NCBI RefSeq assembly: GCF_900187285.1
Contig: NZ_LT906470.1
Location: 1,069,501 to 1,133,500 of the forward strand
Source: Veillonella rodentium
Lineage (GTDB): Bacteria > Bacillota > Negativicutes > Veillonellales > Veillonellaceae
Direction of reading: 5' to 3'
Length of the DNA: 64,000 bases
Each line of letters opens with the position of its first letter. The stretch's first letter is position 1. A program made the translations under genes and the position numbers. Shown here piece after piece: positions 39,336 through 48,327 of this stretch. A model generated the notes under the pieces. The model did not search any database. It was given only the letters and a program-made list of their open reading frames with translations, and was not told the origin of the DNA.

Positions 39336-40463
39336 TTATTTTGTCGCCTTCAACTGCTCTTTTGTAAGCATTGTCGGATTTACCTTCACGCCGTTCTTAA
39401 CTTTGGTTAAACCGTCAACGATAATAGTATCCCCTGCGGATAAACCGGACTTGACGATAGTATTCCCCCCCGTAGTACCGCCGAGTTCAACAGCTTTCTG
39501 TTCGACAACTCCGTCCGCATTGACTACATAGATGAAGTTCTTATCCATAATTTGCAAAATTGCACGGGATGGAACGAGGATAGCATTCTTTAATTTTTCA
39601 CCCGGTGAAACTACCGTCGCAAACATGTTGGGTAACAGCAGGTGATTAGGATTCGGGAAGGACGCTTTCAACACAAGTTTGCCGGTGGAGTTGTCAAGAC
39701 TCTTCGCAGCCTGTACGATTGTCCCCATTTCACCATATACCTGACCGTCAGCCAGTTTTAACTGAAGATCGGTACCGCTTGTATCATCACCGGATCGATT
39801 CGTCATGAAATCGAGATATTCCTGCTCCGTCATGCTGAATTCAACAAAAATCGGGTCAATAGAATCGATAGTCACCAATGTGGTGGACCCGGATTGTATA
39901 AAAGTCCCCAGATCCACATCATCCATGCGTAATGTGCCCGAATACGGCGCATATACGATGGTATCCCCCAAATTATCCTGAGCGATCTTGACGGACGCTT
40001 CATACGCATCATAGGCCGCTTTAGCCTGCTCCGCTGTACTGCGCTGTGTATCTACACGTTGCTGCGCAATGGCATCTTCTTTAGCCAGGCTTTCATAGCG
40101 CTGCAAATCAACCTCGGCATTTTTCAATGTAGCATTGGCCTGCGCAGCCTGTGCCTCTGCATTGGCCAGACTGGCTTCATATTGACGGGAGTCAATCCGA
40201 TATAACGGTTGTCCCGCTACAACCTGTTCTCCACCTTTTACATATTTTTCCACTACATAACCGGTTACACGGGCATGAACGGCCACAGAATTTTCAGCGA
40301 TGACAGTACCGCTGAAAGTCTGGTCCACCTGTGCATCACCGGCAGTGATTTTATATGCATTGACAGCCACGTCACCGGACTGCTGTTGTTCGTTGCCGCA
40401 ACCTGCAACCATAACAGCCGACATCACGAGAGCCACCAACATACGGGAATAACGAAACTTCAT
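39336..40463 (-). CDS. RND efflux periplasmic adaptor lipoprotein (MexA/AcrA-like)
   Basis: Membrane fusion protein linking the pump to an outer-membrane channel. The start is ATG 40463, seven bases after AAGGAG; the ATG two codons upstream is too close. The 375 residues begin with a lipoprotein signal ending in the lipobox VAGC (Cys near residue 22), a substrate for Lgt. The HlyD-type order is visible: half-lipoyl domain (VHARVTGYVVEKYVKGG), a coiled-coil hairpin (about 95-155), second half-lipoyl (IVYAPYSGTLRMDDVDLGTFI), beta-barrel, and a membrane-proximal domain. A consensus promoter precedes it. Confidence 0.93.
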   Translation of the reverse strand: MKFRYSRMLVALVMSAVMVAGCGNEQQQSGDVAVNAYKITAGDAQVDQTFSGTVIAENSVAVHARVTGYVVEKYVKGGEQVVAGQPLYRIDSRQYEASLANAEAQAAQANATLKNAEVDLQRYESLAKEDAIAQQRVDTQRSTAEQAKAAYDAYEASVKIAQDNLGDTIVYAPYSGTLRMDDVDLGTFIQSGSTTLVTIDSIDPIFVEFSMTEQEYLDFMTNRSGDDTSGTDLQLKLADGQVYGEMGTIVQAAKSLDNSTGKLVLKASFPNPNHLLLPNMFATVVSPGEKLKNAILVPSRAILQIMDKNFIYVVNADGVVEQKAVELGGTTGGNTIVKSGLSAGDTIIVDGLTKVKNGVKVNPTMLTKEQLKATK

Positions 40464-40526
40464 TACCATACTCCTTTTTACGAAACTAATTATTTATAGC
40501 GTAGAAATTCACAGATATCTCAATAT

Positions 40527-40555
40527 ATTTTACTTTATTCTATTTATGAAGTCAA
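40527..40555 (-). promoter_or_regulatory. Promoter of the RND pump operon
   Basis: TTGACT (40550-40555) and TAAAAT (40527-40532) with 17 bases between. It lies 64 bases before the adaptor start codon. No clear operator repeat is visible around it. Confidence 0.65.
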
Positions 40556-40714
40556 CTTATAAGGACTTTCTGAATACAGTAAACCACAGATAAAATCTAA
40601 ATAAACACTCTTCCATTGCATGCAATAAAAATGGTAAAAATCATTGACATTAAATATTTAAATGTGAACACTTATAACTTTCAAGAATATAAAATCATAA
40701 ATCACTAGTTTACT

Positions 40715-41332
40715 TTATTTGCTTTCATTTAATACCGTATAACCATTATCATTCACTAAAATTGCTTCATTATTGTTTATCGGCACTAATGATATCTTAT
40801 CTTGATAAGTATCTAATGTTTTCTGAGCAGTTTTTTCAAATGGATACTCTCCTATATGCGGCAGAACATAATGATCAAATACATTTAACCCTGCATAATC
40901 ATCTAATTCAGAGGCTATACTTTTATCATCCATTATGTGATTATATTCAATATTCTCAGACATAATGATTGCCCCTGCGGATTCACCGATATAGAATGCC
41001 CCTTCTTTGATTCTTTTAACAAGGACCTTTATAAGATTTTTCTTATTTATTTCCTGCAATAAATAAAAGGTGTTCCCACCGGATATACATATACATTCCG
41101 CCTTTAAAATTTTATCCTTTAAATAGCCTTCATCAAATTTGGTAATATCAATAATTTCAACTTCATACCCTAGCAATCTCAGCATCTCAATACCTTCATC
41201 GATATATCCAGTATATGGTTCGACATTTCCGGCAGTAGGAATAAAAATTATTTTATTCGAAACCATTTTTGAAAGATACTTTTTTGTTATACTTTCTGTT
41301 CCCGCTAAATATGACATAAGTAAAATTTCCAT
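40715..41332 (-). CDS. Peptidase S51 (dipeptidase E-like) family protein
   Basis: A 205-residue protein of the S51 family, whose members include aspartyl dipeptidase PepE and cyanophycinase. The nucleophile elbow is IGESAGAIIMSENI (Ser near residue 116), and ICISGGNTFYLLQ and VLPHIGEYPFEK (His) are family motifs. GAGGGG precedes ATG 41332. The gene is clearly richer in A and T than its neighbours, with many Lys, Ile and Asn codons, which suggests acquisition from a lower-GC source. It lies alone between ssrA and the pump promoter. The substrate is not determined. Confidence 0.85.
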   Translation of the reverse strand: MEILLMSYLAGTESITKKYLSKMVSNKIIFIPTAGNVEPYTGYIDEGIEMLRLLGYEVEIIDITKFDEGYLKDKILKAECICISGGNTFYLLQEINKKNLIKVLVKRIKEGAFYIGESAGAIIMSENIEYNHIMDDKSIASELDDYAGLNVFDHYVLPHIGEYPFEKTAQKTLDTYQDKISLVPINNNEAILVNDNGYTVLNESK

Positions 41333-41391
41333 AAACTATCACCCCTCAAATTTTTTACCACCTATTAATAATAAAATGGTTCTTATTATAC

Positions 41392-41426
41392 AAAAAACCG
41401 CCTAAGAATCTACCTAGGCGGTTTTT
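41392..41426. terminator. Terminator after ssrA
   Basis: AAAAACCGCCTA with TAGGCGGTTTTT forms a strong stem with A-runs and T-runs on both sides, so it can work in either direction. On the minus strand it separates ssrA from the S51 peptidase gene. Confidence 0.85.
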
Positions 41427-41530
41427 AGAACCACTTAATCGGCTGTTCTCTATCTATTATAGCCGAAAAATCACTAATTTATCTGTAAGCATCTACTCAT
41501 TTCTCAAGAAATAAATGTAGGCCTTTTATT

Positions 41531-41872
41531 TGGTGGAGATGAGGGGAGTCGAACCCCTGTCCAGAAGTGTTGCCATATAGACTTCTCCGAGCACAGTCTA
41601 TGATTTAAGTCTCAGGTTGCTATCGCTCACAGACAAGCTACACAACCCCAGTTCATATTGTCTCGCCTAATTCATATGAACGACTAAATTAGGCCAGCCT
41701 ACTGTTTGACGTCCATTCACACTTGGTAGGCACAAGTATGAGGGACGTAGCTTATGCAGCTAATGCAAAATTTTCTTCTGCGTTTAAATGTTTTCCCACC
41801 GTTTTACGGCCCCATGGAACGCCGACCCGCTATCTATACCACACGCACCCCTGTCGAAACCTTTACATCCCC
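41531..41872 (-). ncRNA. ssrA: tmRNA (SsrA)
   Basis: Rescues stalled ribosomes with SmpB. The 342-base RNA starts GGGGATG (from 41872) and ends CATCTCC-ACCA (41531), which pair as the acceptor stem with an encoded CCA. The T-arm sequence GGTTCGA is near the 3' end. The tag reading frame is at 41752-41781: GCA GAA GAA AAT TTT GCA TTA GCT GCA TAA, encoding AEENFALAA and ending in the ALAA degron. It is transcribed from a perfect promoter just upstream, and smpB is separated from it by the biotin operon. Confidence 0.97.
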
Positions 41873-41888
41873 GTGCGTCGGTTAAATA

Positions 41889-41917
41889 ATTATAAGCCTA
41901 TTTATACGCACTGTCAA
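41889..41917 (-). promoter_or_regulatory. ssrA promoter (perfect consensus)
   Basis: TTGACA (41912-41917) and TATAAT (41889-41894) with a 17-base spacer match the sigma-A consensus exactly. The -35 begins ten bases after the bioF stop, and no terminator lies between them. Confidence 0.9.
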
Positions 41918-41926
41918 TTTAAGCCA

Positions 41927-43081
41927 TTAAATATTGCTCATAGCCTGTTGCAAAGACCTGCACACATAATCGATCTGTTCTCTAGTATGTGCGGCAGTCA
42001 CGGTGAGTCTGATTCTGCTTTCACCGACAGGAACCGTCGGCGGACGGATAGCGGTTCCGATAATACCGGATTTCCAAAGTGAATGAGATACGGCCAAGGC
42101 ATCTTCGTTCTTACCGATTATAATCGGAAATATCGGTGTCGTATCCGTTGACTCTATACCGAATGTTCCTAATGCTCGAGCCATATAAGCCACATTAGCC
42201 TGCAGTCGTTCATAAATATCAATATCGGTTTCAATCAAATTAAGCGCCGCCAAGGCCGCGCCAATATCAGCCGGTGATAATGCCGTTGAAAATATAAAAC
42301 TACGACTGAAATTGACGAGATAATCAACAATGATCTTGGACGCAGCCACATATCCGCCTACGGAACCCAATGCTTTACTCAATGTGCCCAACTGAATATC
42401 CACAAGTCCGTCCAAGCCAAAATGGGCTGATGTTCCGTGCCCCTCGCCGATAACACCTGTAGCATGAGCGTCATCGACCATGATCAGCGCATTATATTCT
42501 CGGCTCAATTCATATAGCGTATCCAACGGTGCAATATCACCATCCATACTGAATACGCCATCCGTAACAATCAACTTATGCGTATCCTTCGGTACGTTGT
42601 TGAGTAGATATGTTAAATGCTCCGTATCACAATGTCGATACGTCTGTATAGCAGCTTTACTTAGACGACAACCGTCAATGATGCTGGCGTGATTTAGAGC
42701 ATCACTGAAGACAATGCTGTTTTTGTCGCACAAGGCGGCTATCGTCCCTACATTCGCCATATACCCCGTATTAAAAATCAAGGCACTCTCGGAATATTTA
42801 AACTTTGCAATGGCTCTCTCCAGCTCTGTAAACAGAGGAAATGTGCCCGATACAAGACGAGCCCCGCCGGATCCGGTCCCATATTTCTGTACGGCTTCTA
42901 TAGCCGCAGATTGTACGCGGCTGTCAAAGGTCAGACCCAGATAATTATTCGAGGCCATCATCAGATACTCTCTATCATCATACACTACACGCACTGCATC
43001 TATGGGATGATACTCTTTAATAGTTCTGAAATTATGACTAATTTCTTTATCTGTTAATTGTTGTTGAAAGTATTCATACAT
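41927..43081 (-). CDS. bioF: 8-amino-7-oxononanoate synthase
   Basis: PLP-dependent enzyme that joins pimeloyl-CoA and alanine in biotin synthesis. I start it at ATG 43081 (MYEYFQQQLTDKEISHNFRTI), four bases after the bioW stop, giving 384 residues; a TTG five codons earlier overlaps bioW and has no site. SNNYLGL, GTGSGGARLVSGT, SDALNHASIIDG, DGVFSMDGDIAPL, VDDAHATG and the PLP lysine in GTLSKALGSVGGY are visible. It is the last gene of the operon, directly before the ssrA promoter. Later biotin genes (bioA, bioD, bioB) are not in the window. Confidence 0.92.
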   Translation of the reverse strand: MYEYFQQQLTDKEISHNFRTIKEYHPIDAVRVVYDDREYLMMASNNYLGLTFDSRVQSAAIEAVQKYGTGSGGARLVSGTFPLFTELERAIAKFKYSESALIFNTGYMANVGTIAALCDKNSIVFSDALNHASIIDGCRLSKAAIQTYRHCDTEHLTYLLNNVPKDTHKLIVTDGVFSMDGDIAPLDTLYELSREYNALIMVDDAHATGVIGEGHGTSAHFGLDGLVDIQLGTLSKALGSVGGYVAASKIIVDYLVNFSRSFIFSTALSPADIGAALAALNLIETDIDIYERLQANVAYMARALGTFGIESTDTTPIFPIIIGKNEDALAVSHSLWKSGIIGTAIRPPTVPVGESRIRLTVTAAHTREQIDYVCRSLQQAMSNI

Positions 43082-43085
43082 CTTC

Positions 43086-43820
43086 TCACCATTCAACTAA
43101 TACTGGAGCAGACTCCAAATAAGCGACTAATTTTGATACATCTGTTCCCGGTTTAACAAAAAAGATACGCCCTCCTATGGATGAATCCATTTCTTTCATA
43201 TGAGGAAGGCGATGATATACACCGTTACAGGCGACATAGCCTATCGTATAATCCGGGTCATCGGACCAGCACAATTCACCAACAATACCTTCACAGGATT
43301 GTACCTTCGAGGCTAATACCAGAGCCTCGCGCATATGTTCATTCATATTGTACATACTGAGATCCGAGCAAGTATCCATATGACTGACACGCACGCCTCG
43401 CGGCCCTTCATCAAGGCGTTCCCCAGAAACGGAATCAATCAACATAGCGCCGCGCATAGATGTTGATAAGCCACATAATAGAGATACCCCTTTATCCACG
43501 GACATAGAGGTAATTTCAGTTTTGCTCAAAAGTTTCTTTGCCAGTAAACGCGCATCGGATACGTCGGAGGTTTCATACTCCTCTACGTCCAACACGGGGA
43601 TATGCAGTATGGAATCCGTCGGTACAAGATCAACAGTGATATTGATAAAATCAGCAACCCCTTTACTATGATGTAAAGCTCGATCAGCTAAAGACTGCGC
43701 CACAGCCCCTACCTGATCCATCGTAACGATACGCTCTGCACCGGAAATATGATGTCCTCCCGATTCATGAGGGCCTCCTTGAGCAGCACGCATACGTATG
43801 CTATATAAGGGTTTCATCAT
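43086..43820 (-). CDS. bioW: 6-carboxyhexanoate-CoA ligase (pimeloyl-CoA synthetase)
   Basis: Activates pimelate to pimeloyl-CoA with ATP, the first committed step of the BioW type of biotin pathway. The 244 residues start YSIRMRAAQGGPHESGGHHISGAERIV after the initial Met, the BioW signature, and later contain RGVRVSHMD and VGELCWSDDPDYTIGYVA. The start is one of two consecutive ATGs (43820 or 43817), with AAGG upstream; the stop of the preceding gene lies across them. It needs free pimelate, which this window does not show being made. Confidence 0.92.
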   Translation of the reverse strand: MMKPLYSIRMRAAQGGPHESGGHHISGAERIVTMDQVGAVAQSLADRALHHSKGVADFINITVDLVPTDSILHIPVLDVEEYETSDVSDARLLAKKLLSKTEITSMSVDKGVSLLCGLSTSMRGAMLIDSVSGERLDEGPRGVRVSHMDTCSDLSMYNMNEHMREALVLASKVQSCEGIVGELCWSDDPDYTIGYVACNGVYHRLPHMKEMDSSIGGRIFFVKPGTDVSKLVAYLESAPVLVEW

Positions 43821-44317
43821 AACACCTTCCCTTTTACGGAGTGATGTTGAGGTACCTGATTATGAATTTTCTGGAATACTTTCACGAATACAGGGGCCAT
43901 AATAACGGTAAAAATCATACCCGGTACGGCCAATCCGATCATTGGCAACGCCGCTTTTCCGATATATAGAGATAGCGATAGTCTTGCTAAAACCGATGCG
44001 ATAGGGCCGGATATGATAATGCCGACTATATGATTATGACATACCCACAAAATCAACCCTACAATCAGTCTGAACTGCATAGCAATCATCACATTCAATA
44101 TGGTTTGTGTCCCCAGTGACAAACCTATTAAGCTCGATAAACAACCGCTGATAATGTACTTCTTAAATCCGAATACGGCGCAAATTGCCACCGCCAAAGG
44201 TGCAGACAGTTGAAATTCTATGCCCGGTATAACATTTGGAATTTTAATTGCCCCCAACACAGTGATCATAGCCGTTAAAATTGCGATTTCCGTAATGTAC
44301 CTGATGTTCTGATTCAT
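43817..44317 (-). CDS. Membrane protein in the biotin operon, ECF S-component-like
   Basis: A 166-residue membrane protein with about five to six hydrophobic helices and few charges. The start is ATG 44317, six bases after AGGAG. Size and pattern (TEIAILTAMITVLG at the start, GIEFQLSAPLAVAI, small loops) resemble substrate-binding S components of ECF vitamin transporters, but it lacks features I would recognise as BioY. It is the first gene behind the BirA-like operator and its stop overlaps bioW, so it is likely to move a biotin-pathway compound. Pimelate is the attractive guess because BioW consumes it; biotin itself is possible. No ECF ATPase or T subunit is encoded nearby. Confidence 0.6.
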   Translation of the reverse strand: MNQNIRYITEIAILTAMITVLGAIKIPNVIPGIEFQLSAPLAVAICAVFGFKKYIISGCLSSLIGLSLGTQTILNVMIAMQFRLIVGLILWVCHNHIVGIIISGPIASVLARLSLSLYIGKAALPMIGLAVPGMIFTVIMAPVFVKVFQKIHNQVPQHHSVKGKVL

Positions 44318-44339
44318 GATAATCTCCTCTACCCAGATA

Positions 44340-44372
44340 ATGTTAACCACAAACTATTATTACAGTTTACAT
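44340..44372. promoter_or_regulatory. BirA-type biotin operator
   Basis: ATGTTAACC-N15-AGTTTACAT is an inverted repeat with seven of nine positions matched, close to the BirA consensus (TTGTTAACC and its complement spaced by 14-16). It overlaps the -10 and probable start site of the bio operon promoter, as expected for repression by biotin-charged BirA. Confidence 0.75.
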
Positions 44373-44399
44373 TATAATTAGAGAATCATAATTATACAA
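44371..44399 (-). promoter_or_regulatory. Promoter of the biotin operon
   Basis: TTGTAT (44394-44399) and TATAAT (44371-44376) with 17 bases between. The -10 touches the left end of the BirA-like operator. Confidence 0.75.
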
Positions 44400-44404
44400 G
44401 AAAA

Positions 44405-44433
44405 AACTGCATCTCAAATTATGAAATGCAGTT
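44405..44433 (-). terminator. Terminator after smpB
   Basis: AACTGCAT and ATGCAGTT form a stem around a 13-base loop and are followed on the minus strand by TTTTTCTTG. It separates smpB from the biotin operon promoter. Confidence 0.75.
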
Positions 44434-44468
44434 AACAATAAGCTACAGAACAGCACATCGCTGTAAGA

Positions 44469-44939
44469 TCAATATTTCTGCTGTTCCTTCAAACGTTTTT
44501 CTATATCGCGTTTCGCATCACGTTCCGCCATATCCTGACGCTTATCGTAAAGTTTTTTGCCCGTTACGAGACCGACCGTAACCTTTACATAACCACGACT
44601 GAAATGAAAGTTTAACGGCACCAATGAATATCCCTTTTCCTTCACCTGCGCGTGCAATTTATTGATTTCCGATTTATGCATCAATAACTTCCGAGTCCGT
44701 TCAGGATCATGATTAAAGCGGTTTCCCTGCTCATAAGGACTGATATGCACACCGTAAAGTAACAGTTCTCCCTTATCAATGCGACAGAAACTATCCTTTA
44801 AGTTCAATTTTCCCTGCCGAATGGATTTAATTTCCGTCCCCGTCAGAGCAATGCCCGCTTCATAGGTTTCATGAATGTTAAAATCATGACGCGCCTTACG
44901 ATTATCAGCAATAAGCGACGGATTTGCTTGTTTTGCCAT
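44469..44939 (-). CDS. smpB: SsrA-binding protein SmpB
   Basis: Partner of tmRNA in trans-translation. The 156 residues contain [21 protein letters not shown] as contiguous family sequence, [17 protein letters not shown] and the basic C-terminal tail [17 protein letters not shown] that enters the mRNA channel. AGGAGG precedes ATG 44939. It follows rnr by eight bases, the widespread secG-rnr-smpB order. ssrA, normally the next gene, is 2.6 kb further on behind the biotin operon. Confidence 0.97.
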   Translation of the reverse strand: MAKQANPSLIADNRKARHDFNIHETYEAGIALTGTEIKSIRQGKLNLKDSFCRIDKGELLLYGVHISPYEQGNRFNHDPERTRKLLMHKSEINKLHAQVKEKGYSLVPLNFHFSRGYVKVTVGLVTGKKLYDKRQDMAERDAKRDIEKRLKEQQKY

Positions 44940-44947
44940 ATGGCCTC

Positions 44948-47311
44948 CTATCGTTTACGTTTTCCCTTAGACTTTTTTGAACCGTTTCGTTTCGATGTTT
45001 TATGAGATTTCTTACGGCTTGATTTACCTTTACCAGATTTACTTTTGAAAGCATCATATTTCGAGCGACCGGAACCGTTCTTACGAGAAGACTGCTTTCT
45101 ACGCCCCTTCGTTTTGGATCCGCCCGACTTGCGAGCCCCTCTACTTCTACGGGAATCACCGTAATCCGAATCATTGTTCAGTTGTTCCTGAATCGCCGTC
45201 AAATTATCAACTTCTCCGAGAACAAAATCAATCTGTTTCTTCTCTACATCGGCTTTCACCAAAGTTACCGTTACGGTTTCCCCTAATCGATATATGCGTC
45301 CGGTCCGTTTGCCTACAAGGACGAAATGCTCTTCGTCAAAAGAGTAATAATCATCCGTCATCATACTGATATGAACGAGACCGTCAATACCGTTTTCGAG
45401 TTCCACGAACATACCGAAAGATGTGATACTCGAAATGATACCCGTAAATACCTCACCTACAAAAGGAACCATATACTGAGTCTTCTTCAAGTCCGTCGTT
45501 TCCCGTTCCGCTTCAGTCGCGACCTGTTCCTGAATCGATGAATGTTCCGCAGCACGTACTAAAAATTCCTCATCCACATCTCGTTTACTATATCCGTTAG
45601 GCCAGTGCATATCGGCTTTCAATAGACGATGCACCATTAAATCCGGATATCGACGGATCGGTGATGTAAAATGCGTATAACAGGTGGATGCCAGGCCGAA
45701 ATGGCCCACATTTTCCACACTGTACTTAGCCTGCTGCATAGATCGCAACGCCATAATCTGAGCAACTTGTTCGATATCTTTTCCCTTTACCGTATCGAGA
45801 ATTTTTTGAAAATCTCGCGGTGTAACACCATCAGCACCGAGAAAGAGATTTTCACCTAGATAGTTGAGAACCTTTTGAAAGAGTGATAATTTCTCCTCGT
45901 TAGGAATTTCATGAATACGATATACAGATGCCCGATGTGTATCCTTTAAATGGGTGGCTACCGTTTCGTTGGCGATGAGCATGCATTCCTCAATGAGGCG
46001 CTCAGCTAAGGTTCTGTCACGTTTAACAATGCGCAATGGCGTACCTTCCGAATCAAGTAACACCTTGTACTCAGGAAAATCAAAATCCAGTGCACCACGT
46101 TGACGACGCATACGGTTAAGGATATTCGCAATCTCCGCTAAATCCCGTAACATTGGCATAAAATCCGACAAATCAGGAGGAATAATGTCTTCTGCCAAAG
46201 CCTTGTAGACCTCTTTATAGCTGCAACGCCGTCCTACGTTGATAATGGAAGGTTTAATACGGTAGTTTACCACTTGACCTGCTTCATCAATTTCCATCAT
46301 ACAGGTCATAGCATATCGATCTTCATGCGCATTTAAACTGCAGATACCGTTTGATAACACCTCCGGCAGCATAGGTACGACACGGTCTACCAAATATACG
46401 GAGGTGCCCCGTTTATAGGCTTCTTTATCGATGGCCTGACCGGATATTACATAATGACTGACATCCGCAATATGAACACCCAGTTCGTAATTACCGTTCG
46501 GCAGCTTTCGCCCGCTTACGGCATCATCCAGATCCTTTGCATCTTCACCATCTATGGTAACCATCTGTAAATCTCTGAGGTCCCATCGCTTTGAATCATC
46601 ATGAATAACCGTATCGATGCGCTGACTGGCCTTGATTACATCGTCAGGAAATGAGAACGGGATCTTATGATTCGCCATGATACAGTTGATATCAAGGCCC
46701 ACATCCCCCTTATAGCCGAGAATCTCCGTAATGACCCCTTCCGGTTTTTTATCCCCTTCCGGCCATTTTGTAACTTTTACCAGTACCTTGGCCCCGCTAC
46801 GAGCATCCAGGGTGTTCTCAAGTGCTACAAATATATCTGTACCGATTCTTTCATCATCCGGTACGACAAAGCCGAAATTCTGTTGCCGATCATAGGTGCC
46901 GACAATCGTTTCATTAGCACGTTCGATAATATCTACAATGAAACCTTCCCGCTTGTGGTTGATATAGGTGGACGGAATAACGCGAACACGTACCTTATCA
47001 TTATGCATGGCGGTACCTTTATATTTTTCCGGAATATAAATATCATCTTCCCCTTCAGGCATGATGACAAATCCGAAAGATTTACGATACCCCTTATATA
47101 TTCCTTCATATTCATCATAGTGTTGTTCTTGGTACATATATACATCAGGGCGTATAGACTGCAAACCCCCTTCTTTTTCAAGGCTATGAGCAGCCCGAAT
47201 AAACCGCTCCAAATCTTTGCCGCCCCTAATATTATTATCTACAGCGGCATCCTCGATATGATATGCATGTGGTTCTATGGATTTATAAAACTCTAATACT
47301 TTCTTCTTCAA
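44948..47311 (-). CDS. rnr: Ribonuclease R
   Basis: Processive 3'-5' exoribonuclease that degrades structured RNA and works with tmRNA-SmpB on faulty messages. I start it at TTG 47311 ([17 protein letters not shown]), nine bases after AAAGGA; an ATG at 47350 lies inside the terminator hairpin after secG and is rejected. The 787 residues show a winged-helix N-terminus, cold-shock domains, the RNB catalytic site [34 protein letters not shown], an S1 domain (about 635-715) and a long Lys/Arg/Ser/Gly tail of about 70 residues. Confidence 0.95.
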   Translation of the reverse strand: MKKKVLEFYKSIEPHAYHIEDAAVDNNIRGGKDLERFIRAAHSLEKEGGLQSIRPDVYMYQEQHYDEYEGIYKGYRKSFGFVIMPEGEDDIYIPEKYKGTAMHNDKVRVRVIPSTYINHKREGFIVDIIERANETIVGTYDRQQNFGFVVPDDERIGTDIFVALENTLDARSGAKVLVKVTKWPEGDKKPEGVITEILGYKGDVGLDINCIMANHKIPFSFPDDVIKASQRIDTVIHDDSKRWDLRDLQMVTIDGEDAKDLDDAVSGRKLPNGNYELGVHIADVSHYVISGQAIDKEAYKRGTSVYLVDRVVPMLPEVLSNGICSLNAHEDRYAMTCMMEIDEAGQVVNYRIKPSIINVGRRCSYKEVYKALAEDIIPPDLSDFMPMLRDLAEIANILNRMRRQRGALDFDFPEYKVLLDSEGTPLRIVKRDRTLAERLIEECMLIANETVATHLKDTHRASVYRIHEIPNEEKLSLFQKVLNYLGENLFLGADGVTPRDFQKILDTVKGKDIEQVAQIMALRSMQQAKYSVENVGHFGLASTCYTHFTSPIRRYPDLMVHRLLKADMHWPNGYSKRDVDEEFLVRAAEHSSIQEQVATEAERETTDLKKTQYMVPFVGEVFTGIISSITSFGMFVELENGIDGLVHISMMTDDYYSFDEEHFVLVGKRTGRIYRLGETVTVTLVKADVEKKQIDFVLGEVDNLTAIQEQLNNDSDYGDSRRSRGARKSGGSKTKGRRKQSSRKNGSGRSKYDAFKSKSGKGKSSRKKSHKTSKRNGSKKSKGKRKR

Positions 47312-47340
47312 GACTCCACATCCTTTAACATAAAAAATAA

Positions 47341-47359
47341 AAGCCTGCAATGCAGGCTT
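47341..47359 (-). terminator. Hairpin between secG and rnr
   Basis: AAGCCTGC and GCAGGCTT pair with a three-base loop, followed on the minus strand by TTTATTTTTT. It may attenuate rather than stop transcription, since rnr follows at once without a visible promoter. Confidence 0.7.
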
Positions 47360-47365
47360 TCATCA

Positions 47366-47602
47366 TTAGAATTGATTAATCATTGCTCCTAATACTAAGC
47401 TCAACACAGCAAAGATAATCCCCAATATAATCGTACATCTTGACAAGAAACCGTCTAAACCTCGTTCCTTACCGCCAAATGAGGAATCCGCGGCACCGGA
47501 TACGGCACCACCCATACCGGAGCTCTTACTGTTCTGTGCTATTACAACCACAATTAATAATACGGATACGATTATTTCTAGGACCATAAAAATATTTGTC
47601 AC
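47366..47602 (-). CDS. secG: Protein translocase subunit SecG
   Basis: Small membrane component of the SecYEG channel. The 78 residues form two transmembrane helices joined by a Gly/Ser-rich loop (QNSKSSGMGGAVSGAADSSFGG), the SecG pattern. The start is a GTG at 47602 with AAGGAAG six bases upstream; GTGA overlaps the sigH stop. An ATG five codons later is a weaker alternative. It is the second gene after the sigH promoter. Confidence 0.94.
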   Translation of the reverse strand: MTNIFMVLEIIVSVLLIVVVIAQNSKSSGMGGAVSGAADSSFGGKERGLDGFLSRCTIILGIIFAVLSLVLGAMINQF

Positions 47603-48282
47603 TGTTGTCTTCCTTCCTGTGAGACTCCGACGGAGTCCAATACACGATGCTCTAAATACTTCTCTAATTTACGTTTAACCCTTTGTAACGCATTGTCTAT
47701 CGATTTAACGCTGCGCTCTGTGACCTTCGCCATTTCCTGGTAAGATCGTCCATCAAGATAACCTTCCAAAACCTCCCACTCAAGATCACTCAAAATATGA
47801 CCGATATTGCGCTCAATATCATCCAGTTCCTCTCGGCTGATAATCAGTTCCTCCGGATTTGTAACCTTTGCGGAAGACAGCATTTCAATCAAAGTTCGCT
47901 CCGATTCCTCCGTATAAACAGGTTTGTTTAATGATATATAGGAGTTTAACGGTGCATGTTTCTGGCGCGTAGCGGACTTGATAGCCGTTATAATTTGCCT
48001 TGTAATACATAGTTCAGCAAAAGCCCTGAATGATGCTAATTTGTCTTGTTTAAAATCACGAGTAGCCTTATAAAGCCCGATCATTCCTTCTTGGATGATG
48101 TCCTCGCGATCGGCCCCTACGAGAAAATAGGAACGAGCCTTAGCACGAACAAAATTCTTATATTTATTGACTATATAATCGATTGCAAACTCATTTTGCT
48201 CTTCCTGAGCAATGACCACAACTTGTTCATCGGTCATTTCTTTGAAATTGTAATCGGACTTGCGTGTATGAATCGTCTTCAT
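47599..48282 (-). CDS. sigH: RNA polymerase sigma factor SigH
   Basis: Sigma-70 family factor of the SigH (Spo0H) group. The 227 residues include region 2 (RAKARSYFLVGADREDIIQEGMIGLYKATRDF in segments: DREDIIQEGMIGLYKA) and region 4 (LEWEVLEGYLDGRSYQEMA with the helix-turn-helix RSVKSIDNALQRVKRKLEKYL). In Bacillus SigH drives early sporulation and competence; this window shows no sporulation genes, while dprA and comM are present. Its own TTGAAA/TATAAT promoter lies just upstream. The gene order rlmB-(yacP)-sigH-secE/G follows Bacillus without yacP. Confidence 0.88.
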   Translation of the reverse strand: MKTIHTRKSDYNFKEMTDEQVVVIAQEEQNEFAIDYIVNKYKNFVRAKARSYFLVGADREDIIQEGMIGLYKATRDFKQDKLASFRAFAELCITRQIITAIKSATRQKHAPLNSYISLNKPVYTEESERTLIEMLSSAKVTNPEELIISREELDDIERNIGHILSDLEWEVLEGYLDGRSYQEMAKVTERSVKSIDNALQRVKRKLEKYLEHRVLDSVGVSQEGRQQ

Positions 48283-48327
48283 AGTGTGCTCCTCCTTACA
48301 ATCACGAGAGAAAACCCAATATAGTTT

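Noticed and set aside
40464-41530. Integrated element at ssrA
   Set aside because: No integrase, no transposase and no duplicated ssrA 3' end were found; only a single AT-rich gene is present.
47312-47350. ATG at 47350 as the rnr start
   Set aside because: It lies within the terminator-like hairpin after secG; the TTG at 47311 has a ribosome-binding site and yields the expected N-terminus.
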